Below, piece by piece: positions 44,401 to 56,400 of a stretch of DNA of 64,000 bases. This stretch comes from Dichetophora obliterata (taxonomy: Eukaryota > Arthropoda > Insecta > Diptera > Sciomyzidae), in assembly GCA_963920525.1 (NCBI GenBank), contig OY986435.1, positions 263,006,962-263,070,961 of the forward strand, in the 5' to 3' direction. Made by a program: the position numbers and the translations under genes. How positions within the stretch are numbered: position 1 is the first letter of the stretch; each line of letters starts with the position of its first letter. The notes under the pieces were generated by a model, which was given only the letters and a program-made list of their open reading frames with translations, ran no database searches and was not told where the DNA came from.

Positions 44401-47400
44401 GTCAATCACAGAGCAGACTAGAAGGAAGGAACTACCCGTTAAATCTTCAGTAGTCTTGAGTAATTCAGCTGTGACCACTGTTTAAGTTTTATATGATTGG
44501 ACACATGTATGAATAAGTTCATCGATACACGAAGAAAATTTATTGCGAAGCTCATAAGATACAAAAAAAAGTTTATTTTTACCATATGCGGCTTTCTGCA
44601 CCAAAACGGACATGATTAACCCTCATGTCTCTGATTTTATTCAAATTTGAAGAGTTAATGGAATACATAAAGTTAGGACGAAATGTAAATTTTGAACTTT
44701 TTTAATGCATTTTTGTTGATTTTACAGCATAATCAAAAATGCAAAAGAGCACGTTTATTGTTTTTTGAATATTTCGAAAACAAAACGAGTAAAAATTTAA
44801 AAAACTCACGTTTCGCTCTTATTATGACTTCTTCTGAAAAAAATAATTTCATAATTTTTTCGAAATTTTTACATTAAAAGTTTGTAAAATTTTTTTTTAT
44901 CAAATTCACTTTTTGAAACAAGTACATGTTTTAAAAATTTCATAAAATTCACGGTTATGAGTGTAGCCCTAAGTTTTGTAAAAATTTTGAATGTTTAACT
45001 TTTGTGCGCTCTCAAACATTACAAGAGTTTTGAGTTTTTTTGTAAATCCGTGCGCGCGATTCCTTATGATTTTTTCACTAAAATTCACATAACTTTTCTG
45101 ACACGTTTGTTAAAACTGTTAGCTTTTTTCATTGCTTTATTACAATACTTATTTTGTTCTGAAACAACAAATTTTTATTGGTCTCTTTGCAGTATTTGCC
45201 ATCGGGGAAACATATGCCACATTATTGATTGCGCGCTCGGTGCAGGGCGTTGGATCGGCGTGCATCGGAGTGTGTGGAATGAGCCTGGTAGCGCAAGTGA
45301 GTAATCATTTTTTGAAATTCTAAGTATCTATTAATACTTTTTTTGTTTTTTTTTAACGTTGACAACGTTTATGCTAATTTTGGCAAGTTTTTTTACATCA
45401 AGTCACATTTAATAAGATCAAATTGATAAGCCATATTTTCAGTGTCGTCAGTTAGACTGCCTAAAACTTAACTTATAAACTTTAAACGCATTTTTCTCAA
45501 AACTGTTTTATGTATGGCCCAAACTAGAATAACGTTAATAAATTTTTTAATATTTTTAAAAAAATCAAAACTTTAAAAAAAGCCAAAAAATTACTTTTTT
45601 TTCGATATTCTTACTTATTAACAAACCGTTTTTTCAGATGACTATTAGGGTTGAAATCGTGTCAAGATGGACACAGTATTTTTTCCCACACTCTATTTCA
45701 ACAGCGTGTAACTTCGTTAAAAATAATTTTTTTAAATTTTTTTTGTAAATTTTTAAGATATGAATAATCTTCTTCTTATATATAAAAATGGATGTATGTA
45801 TGTGGGTATGTGGGTATGTGGGTGGGTATGTGGCTATATCACGTATAGACTCCAAAACCGCTGAACCGATCTTTATGAAATTTTCAGGGAAAATAAAGCC
45901 ACATCTTGAGAGTGTTCCTGTGAGGTTTGGTAACGATTGGAGAAGGGGGCGTGGTACCGCCCATACAAGCCAAATTTGCTCCATCGATCACAAACCAAAA
46001 AAAGGATATATATCAGGCGGTTTCAATCGTAAAAAACTAAGATTTGGTAATTTTGTTCAGATGGTTACTGTCGGTAACTGTACAAAAAATGGGCGTGGTC
46101 GTAAAGTAAATACGCCCACTTTTTCGAAATCATGGCAATTCCAGAGTTCTATACACTTTTACAGTGAAACTTACTGTATAGGTGCTCCAAGAGGCGGTCA
46201 CTATATATAAATGTTTTCAAGCCCACTTTTACCGCCCACAAATCGATGTCTATATATATAAAAAGCAAAACGATGTGTGTCTGGCTGTGTGATGTCTATA
46301 GACTCCAAAACTACTAAACCGATTGACCTGAAATTTTGGCAGCCGATTTGTTTCAGGTACGAGATGGTTGAGGGGAAAAATGTGCCACACCCCCCTTTTA
46401 CCGCCCCAAATCAATAAAAATATTATATTTCAGTCAGTTTGGGTCGTATAAGGCTAAAATTTTGCAATTTAGTATGTACGATTACTGTCGATAACTGTAC
46501 TTAAAATGGGTTTCCACGCCCCATTTTACCGCCCACAAAGAAATGAAAATGCTTTATTTCAGACGGTTTTGGTCGTATAAGACTTAAATTTGGTACTTTG
46601 GTTTGTGTAGTTACTGACAGTAACTGTAAGAAAAATTTGTTTCCACGCCCCCTTTTTGCGCCCACAAATCAGTGAAAATGCTATATTTCAAGCAGTTTTG
46701 GCCGTATGAGACTAACATGTGATACCTAAGTTTGTATTGCTACTTTCGGCAACTGAACTAAAAAAAGGCGTCATCGCTATATAGCCACACCCACACCCAC
46801 TTTTTGAGAACTCATTAAAATTGACTACTGGGTCTATTGAGCTAAAATGTTGCTTTAGTTTGTACGGTTACTGTCAGCAGCTTTACTAAAAATGGGTTTC
46901 ACGCCCCCCTTTTACTGCCCACAAACCAATGAAAACGTTTTATTTCAACGATTTGTATCGCGTTGGACAAAAATTTTGTAATTCAGTTCATATGGTTACT
47001 CTTGGCAAGTGCACTAAAAATAGGCCTGTCCCACTTTAGTTATACTCACTTTTCAGGGAGTTAGCGTCGAGTGAAGTAAAGTGCGCCAAGCTTAACCAAA
47101 ATTGAGCTGAAATTTGGGCAGTCGATTTGTTTCGATTACGAGATGGTTCAAGGGAAATATTTTCCCGCACCCCTTTTTACTGCTTGCAAAACAACAAAAA
47201 TGCTATATTTCGCACGGTTTTGATCGTATTAGACTAAAATTTGGTTATTTAGTGCATATGGCTACTTTCGGCAGCTATACTGGAAATGGTGAATATATTT
47301 TGCATTTCTTGGCATTTACGTATATGGCAGTAAGGTGGTCTGTGGCAGAACAATGTCTGCCGAGGAGAGTGAGTGTTCCTGTGAGGTTTGGTAATGTTTG

Positions 47401-50400
47401 GACGAGGGGCGTGGTACCTCCCCTATAATCTTTGGGATTATAGGTCGCACAGTTTTTGAATTCAGTATTGGACCTGAAATTTTATGGGTGTAGGGAAAAG
47501 GGGAGTGGCACCTCCCATACAACCCAAATTTGTGTTATCGAATAGTTTTGGAGTTATGTGTCGAACAGTTTTGGTATTCGGTATTCGACCTCCATGAACA
47601 CATGCAGTTTAATTGATTACGTTCTATGAGGGGTGATCAAGAGGGCGTGGCACTTCCTATACAACCCAAAATTGTTATATCGAATAGCTTTGTGGATATA
47701 GGTCGCACAGTCTCGGAATTCAGTATTTGACCTCAATTTAGACATGCTGTTTAACTGATAACATTTTACGGGCGTTTGACAAGGGAGAGTGGCAGCAACG
47801 CGCCGGGTTTCAGCTAGTAAGTGATAAAAAAATGGATACATAGTAAAAATATTAATTGGTTCTTTTTTATCGATCGTCAAAAGATGCCCGAAATTCGGTC
47901 CTTCACAACCTCGAAGGAGGTATTGTCAACGGTAACGTGGGTTCCAAGACGCTGGGACTGTTTGTTTGTTGACACTAAGTATTTCGTCTTATCTGCATTC
48001 ACTGACAGACCCATTCGACTTGACTCTCTTTCTAATCTGGAAAATGCTGCACTGACTTCGCGCGTATTATGGCCAATGATATCGATGTATCAGCATACGC
48101 AAGCAGCATAACACTCTTGTAGAATATTGTGCCACTACGTCTCAGATCAGCAGCTCGGATGATCTTTTCCATCATTAGGTTGAAAAAGTCGCACGATAAG
48201 GAATCACCTTGTCTGAAACCTCGTTTGGTAATAAATGGTGTGGAGAGGTCCTTCCCGATTTTAACTGCACTGCTGGTGTTGCTCAGTGTCATCCTGCAAA
48301 GTCGTATTAGTTTTGCAGGAATACCAAATTCAGACATGGTGGAGTACAGGTGCTTCCTTATTGGGCTGTCGAAGGCGGCTTTGTAGTCGACAAAAAGATG
48401 GTGGGTGTCGACTTGTTTTTCCTGAGTCTTCTCCAAGATTTGTCGTAGCGTGAAAATCTGGTCGATGGTGGACTCTCCAGGTCTGAAGCCACACTGATAA
48501 GGTCCGATCAGTTCGTTTACAATGGGCTTCAATCTTTCACATAAAACTCTCGACAGGACCTTATATGCGATATTAAGAAGGCTTATCCCACGGTAATTGG
48601 CACAGATAGTGGGATCGCCTTACTTGTGGATTGGGCAGAGCACACTGAGATTCCAATCGTTCGGGATGCATTCTTCCGACCATATTCTGCATAGAAGCTC
48701 GTGAATGCATTTAAGTAGAGCTTCGCTTCCATTCTTAAACAGCTCAGCTGGTAAGCCATCAGCTCCCGCGGCTTTGTTATTTTTAAGCCGAGCTATAGCT
48801 GTCAGAACTTCATCATAGTCGGGCAGCGGAACCTCAACGCTGTCATCCAAAATTGGGGTTTCCGGAATATCATCTCTATTGGCGGGATTGTTGTCAGCGT
48901 CGCCATTTAGAAGCTTAGAGAAGTGTTCCCTCTATAACGTCAGTGTACTCTGGACATCTTTCACTAGATTCCCGTTTTCATCCTTGAAGGAAAAGGCCCC
49001 GGTTTTAAAACCATCGGCAAGGCGTCTTATTTTTTCGAAAAATTTTCGGGCCTCATTCCTCATCTCATCTCAATCTTCTCTTGCTCGCGCTTTTCTGCCT
49101 CTCTTTTTTTCCACCTAAAAATATGTCTCTCTTCCCTCCTCTTTTCTTTGTATCGCTCCTTAGCAGCGCGCGTTACAACCGACTGCAGGGTGGCTTTGTA
49201 GGCGGTGTCTTTCTCTGCAGTGGCGTCGCGACACTCCTGGTCGTACCACTGGTTTCGGCGAGGGCGTTGGTAGTCAATCACCTCTTCAGCAGCCGCACGC
49301 ATGGAGTTGGAAATGTGTGTCCATTGCGCGCATATATCATCGATTTGAGGAGTGCTTTGAAGCAGGAGTGAGAGTCGAGTGGCGAAAGCATCGGCTGTCT
49401 GTTTCGATTGCAGCTTGTCGACGTCTAGCTTTCTCTGTGTAGGGTTGCGTATATTCTTAGCTGCGCACAGACGTGTACGGATCTTGGCTGCAACAAGATA
49501 GTGATCCGAGTCAATGTTTGCACCACGGATCGTACGTACATCCAATACACTGGAAGAGTGCCTTCCGTCAATCAAAACGTGATCAATTTGATTTTTGGTT
49601 TTTTGATCAGGGGACATCCAGGTGGCTTTATGAATATTGAGATGCTTGAATCTAGTGCTGCTTACGACCATGTTTCGTGCTGCGGCGAAGTCAATCAGCC
49701 TCATTCCGTTATCGGAGGTGTTGTCGTGGAGGCTGAACTTTCCGACTGTTGGACCAAAAATATTTTCCTTGCCCACTTAGCGTTGTAGTCACCAAGCACG
49801 ATTTTTACGTCGTGACGGGGGCAGCGCTCGTAAGCATTTTCAAGGCGCTCGTAGAAAATTTCCTCGATCTCATCGTCCTTGTCTTCTGTCGGAGCGTGCG
49901 CAAATATTAGGCTTATATTGAAAAATCTAACCTTGATGCGGATTATGACAAGTCGTTCGTTCACAGGTGTGAGTCGCAGGACGTGGGGCCGTAGTCTCTT
50001 GCCAACTACAAATCCGCATCCAAACTCGTGCTTATCCGCATGGCCGCTGTAGTAGATATGACAGGGTGCATGCCGAATGCAACCCTGTCCCTTCCATTGC
50101 ATTTCTTGGATAGCAGTGATATCAGCTTTGTATCTTTCCAAGACATCAGTCAGTTGAATGGAGGCACCTTCCCAATATCCGTAAATCATTATCAGTTGTT
50201 CGTTTGCGGAAGTCGTTATCAGATTTGCGGATCAGTTTTCTTCTTTTCTTAATTGTTTTCATTGAAATGGGTTTTTACGGCCGCCGCTCAGATTAGCCGC
50301 CAAACTAACGGTTGTCAGTTTTGACGTTGCCAAGGAAACACCACGTGGAGGTTTGAGTCGGCTTGAGGCGATTTCGCAAGGATTATGCTGGTCTCGCCAG

Positions 50401-53400
50401 GTTGAGACAGTCAGGCACATTACCTTGTAAAGGTTCGCCTCCGGCTTCCCTCAGTGCATGTAAAACATTTCAATTCTCTATTAGGGAGTCTAATACCGGA
50501 AGCTTTTATCGATCCCGGGATCCCGTTGGTTCGAGATTGAAAACTTTAAGAAGTAAATTATTAAAAACTTTTTTAATAAAATTTTTTATTATTTATTACT
50601 TGAAACTCAAAAATGTACATTAATTCATGTTGATTTTTTATGATTTAAATACAAATTCTTAATGTTTGATAGTTTAAATCATTCTTGATTTTAAATACAA
50701 ATTCTAGTTGTTTTATAGTTTAAAATCATCTATTGAGCTTAAGGTCAGATTAGAACAATTAATTGCCCTAACGAATTTTTTCATTTTAATTCATTTATAA
50801 AATAACAAAACAAAACAAAAAAAAAACACATTAAGGGTTTAAACAACAATTACGTTGTTTTCAGTGAAGTTAAAAATCACCGTGGTATTGATACCTCACT
50901 CTACCGAGCGGTTTTTATATTTTTTGTTATTTTTAATGAAATCTCTAAAAACCAAAAGTGTTGTAATTTTAAGTAGCTCAATGATATGTTTAACAAACGT
51001 GGTTGGATGAAGCCCAAAATGCAAATTAAAAATTTTTATGCCATATATTTATAAAATATATCAAATTGGATAGTTAATTTATTTGCATAGTAACTAAAAG
51101 CTATAGTCGGAGGTTCCCAACCACAAATTCTATTTTAAAGGGTGCTCATAATTGTCGTTTTCAACTATGGCAAAAAAAACACAATATCACACTAAAACAC
51201 ACTATACCACTCAATCGTGAATGCCCTTATTGTTAATAAACACAGAAAAATAATTAAATAATATTCATGACTAGCAAATTGTATTAATTTAAAGATCAAA
51301 AAGTTTAAAAAAATAAAATACAGAACAGTTTAACGTATTATTATACAAATGTTAAACATTTTTTTTATGTTTAAGGCAAATGAAGGTTGGAAAAGACTTT
51401 TAAAAATTAAATTTTTTGTTTTCATTATTTTTAAAGTAATATATTAAGCTGATCAACGTGTCTTATTTTTCATAACACACTGTCTCCACTTACAATATTT
51501 GATTGCATGCGAACTGTCGAATTGAATTTCATGATATCCAGATTTCATGCTATTTATTTAGATGTGCACTGCATTTCATGAAATTTCATTTTGGAATTGT
51601 CTTTAAAAGTTTATTAAACTAATAATTTTTTCCATTCGCCGTTCCAATTCATGTTTTTTCACTTTTTTAATGCTTTTGCAATATTTTTTGCTTGAAATGT
51701 TCTTAAAAATGCACACACTTACATATTGTACTAAAAAGTGACAGCTCATCTCATGAAATATATCTCAAGAAATATTTCAAGAGATAAATTTCTTGATATG
51801 AACAATTTCATGATATGAGTGGTCTACACTTGAAATATATATCGTTTTTATTTTTTTTATTTATTTTTATTATTATATTTTCCCAGCTAGCATTTACAAT
51901 CGCGAAAGAATCTTATACGATTCGCCCAGAGGATCCATCTGATCGCCTACGATGTCGGATTCTGATCGCGGAAGTTCCATTCTTTGTATGAAACTGTTCT
52001 ACTTAGGCGAATCTTCAAGATAAAACTTCTGCGGTGCGTCTAAAAGTTGCATCTGTGACGCGCCAAGAGGATTTGTTTGCGATTCTCTATATATATACAA
52101 TTGTTCTTTATAGGTTTTATGAAATAAAACAACGAATTTAAATGTTTTTTTATTGTTATGCTTGCGGCATTAATCACATATTAAATATTGTTTAATATAT
52201 TATTGAATAAATAATTATGTATAAACAAATAAAAAATCAAAAACCAAACTGAAATAATGAAGAGCCAGTTTCGCCATCTGCCAGATATAACAGAAGATTG
52301 AATTGTTGCAAACATTTTATAAAACAATAAAAATTTTTGTTTTTTTTTTTTGCTGCTGCAAGGAACACATTCACTATCACTGAAAACTTTGGCCATTAGC
52401 TTAATATTTAACTATTTTTGAGTAATTTTACTTTTTTTTGCACAACTTTGCAGAACACTTTTTTTAAAACAATTTGTATTTTGAATAAAAAAAAGCAAGG
52501 CTTACTTAGTTCTATTCAAAATTTGTTGTTGATTTCAAAAACGATTGCTGCGAAGAATCGTATATTCGCCTTCTGCGCGAACCTAAATTAATGTTCATGT
52601 ATTTTGTTTTTGTATCTCCTCCACTAATCTTCTAGATGATCAAAATAAGAATCGCCTATTAATCGTGCTTACCAAACAATCTTCCAAATGCTAGATGGGT
52701 TATTATTATAGAGAAAATTAATACAAATAAGAACTAAGTTCTTTTAAAGTATAAGGGATGCTTAATAATAAAAAAAAATTATCACGAAATTAAATTTGAC
52801 AGTTCGATTGCATGCAATTGCAATATTGTAAGTGGTGACACTGTGTTGGAGAGTTTTGTTCGGATATTATTACAAATATAACCCGCAGATTAGAAGCACA
52901 GTTCTGATTCTATGCTAGTTGGAGAAATATAGCCGATACACATTGACTGCGACAAGCAACGACCGCCGACGAATTGTCAAAAAATAGAACGCATGTTTTT
53001 TATGTAGATGTATTTTTTGAAGACAACACGACAAAGAGAGAACACGACGACAATTGAGCTGTTCAGAGCACAAGTGGCGTAAGTCCATTTTTTAGGGAAA
53101 TTGAGTTAAGTACGTAGAAGTGAAGAGGAAAATGTAACCTATTTATGAGTACGGGCTAGAAACTCCTAGGTTACGTAATCTCTGAACAAAATGCAATACT
53201 TTGTTATTGCTCTGACAAATACCATTATTTTTTCAGAGCACAAGTGGCGTAAGTCCATTTTTGGTAGTTTTGAGAAAATTGAACGTTTAGAAAAATTCTT
53301 AAATAATTCTAAATATGAAGAACTCAGTTTTGCTTATAAGCTAGGTCAAGAGCATAATTGGAGCTATCCGTATCGTAAAAAATAAACTAAATAATACACG

Positions 53401-56400
53401 AAAACGATATTGCATATTAGTAAAAACATTTGGAATTGCGCCACTGAAAATTATTTTAAATTTCTCGTTTCCGCTTAGAAATCTAATAGGAGATATTTTT
53501 CAAAAACTATTTGATGACGAATGACAGCATTTTTACCTAGAAGTTAGACAAAACCACCCCTTAGCGATTGTTTGCATTATTAAGGGAGATATAAAATGAA
53601 TGGCTTACGCCACTTGTCCTCTGAAAATTTTTAAAAATTTATCTTTTCCGCTGTAAAAATGTAATGGAAATAATTTTTAGGAATTTTTTGATGAGGAATG
53701 ACAGCATTTTTACATAGAAGTTTGACAAAACTACCCATAAGCGATTATCTCCATTATTAAGGGAGATATAAAATTAATGTCCTCTGAAAATTTTTAAAAA
53801 TTTCTCTTTTCCGCTGTAAAAATGTAATGGAAAATATTTTTAGGAATTTTTTTAATGAGGAATGACAGCATTTTTTCAAAGAAGTTGGACAAAACTACCC
53901 ATTAGCGACTATCTCCATTATTAAGGGAGATATAAAATGAATGGACTTACGCCACTTGTCCTCTGAAAATTTTTTAAAATTCCTCCTTTCCGCTGTAAAA
54001 ATGTAATGGCAAATATTTTTAAGAATTTTTTGATGAGGAATGACAGCATTTTTTCATATAAGTTGGACAAAACTACCCATTAGCGATTATCTTTTTTATT
54101 AAGGGAGATATAAAATGAATGGACTTACGCCACTTGTCCTCTGAAAATTTTTTAAAATTCCTCCTTTCCGCTGTAAAAATGCAATGGAAAATATTTTTAA
54201 GAATTTTTTGGTAAGGATTGATAGAATTTAGTTTCAGAAGTGCGATTAAAACATCCCTTTGTAATTTTTTGAATAATTGAGGAGGCCAGAATGCATTTAT
54301 TCTTATTAAAGTTAAAGTTTTATTAAACAACTGAAATTAAACACAAGTAGGAATGTAATAATATGTAATATTTATTAATATATTAAAATATGTAATAAAA
54401 AAATCTTTACAAATATAAGTTTTCATCGTTATCGTTGTCGTTATTTGGAGAAATGGTAAATTTTCGAAAAGGTATATATCAAAACTCCCTTTATAATGAA
54501 GATAATCGCTAAGGGATGATTTTGTCCAACTTCTATGTAAAAATTCTTAAAAATATTTTCCATTACATTTTTACAGTGGAAAAGAATAATTTTAAAAAAT
54601 TTTCAGAGGACAAGTGGCGTAAGTCCATTCATTTTATATCTCCCTTAATAATAAAGATAATCGCAAATGGGTAGTTTTGTCCAACTTCTATGAAAAAATG
54701 CTGTCATTCCTCATCAAAAAAATCTTAAAAATATTTTCCATTACATTTTTACAGCGGAAAGGAGGAATTTTAAAAAATTTTCAGAGGACAAGTGGCGTAA
54801 GTCCATTCATTTTATATCTCCCTTAATAATAAAGATAATCGCAAATGGGTAGTTTTGTCCAACTTCTATGAAAAAATGCTGTCATTCCTCATGAAAAAAT
54901 TCTTAAAAATATTTTCCATTACATTTTTACAGCGGAAAGGAGGAGTTTTAAAAAATTTTCAGAGGACAAGTGGCGTAAGTCCATTCATTTTATATCTCCC
55001 TTAATAATAAAGATAATCGCTAATGGGTAGTTTTGTCCAACTTCTATGAAAAAATGCTGTCATTCCTCATCAAAAAATTCTTAAAAATATTGTCCATTAC
55101 ATTTTTACAGCTGAAAGGAGGAATTTTAAAAAATTTTCAGAGGACAAGTGGCGTAAGTCCATTCATTTTATATCTCCCTTAATAATGAAGATAATCGCTA
55201 GTGGGTAGTTTTGTCCAACTTCTATGTAAAAATGCTGTTATTCCTCATCAAAAAGTTTTTGAAAAATATCTCCTATTAGATTTCTACAGCGGAAACGAGA
55301 AATTTAAAATAATTTTCAGTGGCGCAATTCAAAATTTTTTTACTAATATGCAATATTCTGCACCATTTTTATGTTCTATTTAGTTTATTTTGTACGATAT
55401 GGATAGCTCCATTTATGCTCTTGACCTAGCTTATAAGCAAAACTGAGTTCTTTATACTTGGAATTTATTATAAGAATTTTTCTAAATGTTCAATTTTCTC
55501 AAAACTACCAAAAATGGACTTACGCCACTTGTGCTCTGAACAGCTCAATTGTCAGACGACTAATTTGACGGACGACAAATGCGAACATAGCAGAGTGTTT
55601 GTTTGCGTTTTGTATGAAAGACAGCATGGTAAAATTAGACAAGGTAGTGTTAGGGCGTAGAGCCGGTGACCGAAACTGTCAAAACGAAGTTGACATTCAT
55701 ACAAAATCTGCAACCAATGAGAATGCATAATGAAAGCAAGAATTGGCGAAAATGCCAAAATGGCTGAGTTTGACAGTTATGGTCACTAAGAAAGAGAACA
55801 CATTCAGCCCTAACACTACCTTGTCTAGTTCTACTATGAAACACAGATTGTCGCTGTTTCGTTCATTATAATCAAGTCGTAGAGAATACTGCGATATTTC
55901 TCTCTGACGGCAAGTTTTAATTTTTTCGGTCTACGCCTGTTGCAGTCAATGAGTATCGGCTATAAGTTTCGATCACGATTGCCTTTACCACAAAACAAAA
56001 TTATTTCCTAAGTCAGAATATCTGACAATTTTTATAGCTGACTTCCCGATGTGGCAAATTCTTCTAAAACTTTGCAAAGTCTTTGCTCCAGTGATTTACA
56101 CTCATCGTCCTAACAATCTTTTTCAGCCTCAATAATAGTTCTTTTTTAAATCTATATTCATATCAACTTAAAATGAAATGGTTACATTTACATGAATATT
56201 TGTAATAGCAATTTTTTATTTAAAAATCCCGGGATCCCGGAAAGAAAATCCCGTCATTCTAAAGAGCTTAAATCGTCCGGGATCTCGGGATTGACTTACC
56301 TAGTCTCTATACAGGGTGCCCCAGATCAACGTATCAATCCGACGTTATAAAGTTTTAAGTAACCGTTTCAATTTGAAACTTTCAAATAGTTTCCTATCTG

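Larger units (their letters stand above)
33028..45192 (+). other. Vmat intron 2 (12.2 kb)
   Basis: Made largely of transposons, listed separately. Stretches with nothing recognised: 33100-33812 (apart from a GATCGAT-rich patch at about 33140-33185), 35478-35961, 37659-38344, 41701-41912 and 44126-45192. Donor GTAAGT and acceptor TTTGCAG are strong. Confidence 0.85.
52929..55963. repeat. Large palindrome with inverted 178-bp arrays
   Basis: Outermost inverted ATAGCCGATACACATTGACT (52929) pairs with TCAATGAGTATCGGCTAT (55963). A second TIR pair starts GACAATTGAGCTGTTCAGAG at 53049 and ends at 55553. The arms hold tandem arrays in mirror orientation (53600-54240 and 54590-55320) around a unique core near 54370. 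The whole can form a hairpin with arms of about 1.2 kb. I could not identify a TSD or transposase, so the class is open. Confidence 0.8.

Noticed and set aside
53600..55320. CRISPR-like array of regular repeats
   Set aside because: A 178-bp period with no spacers, mirrored arms and an insect host: a tandem satellite in a palindrome.
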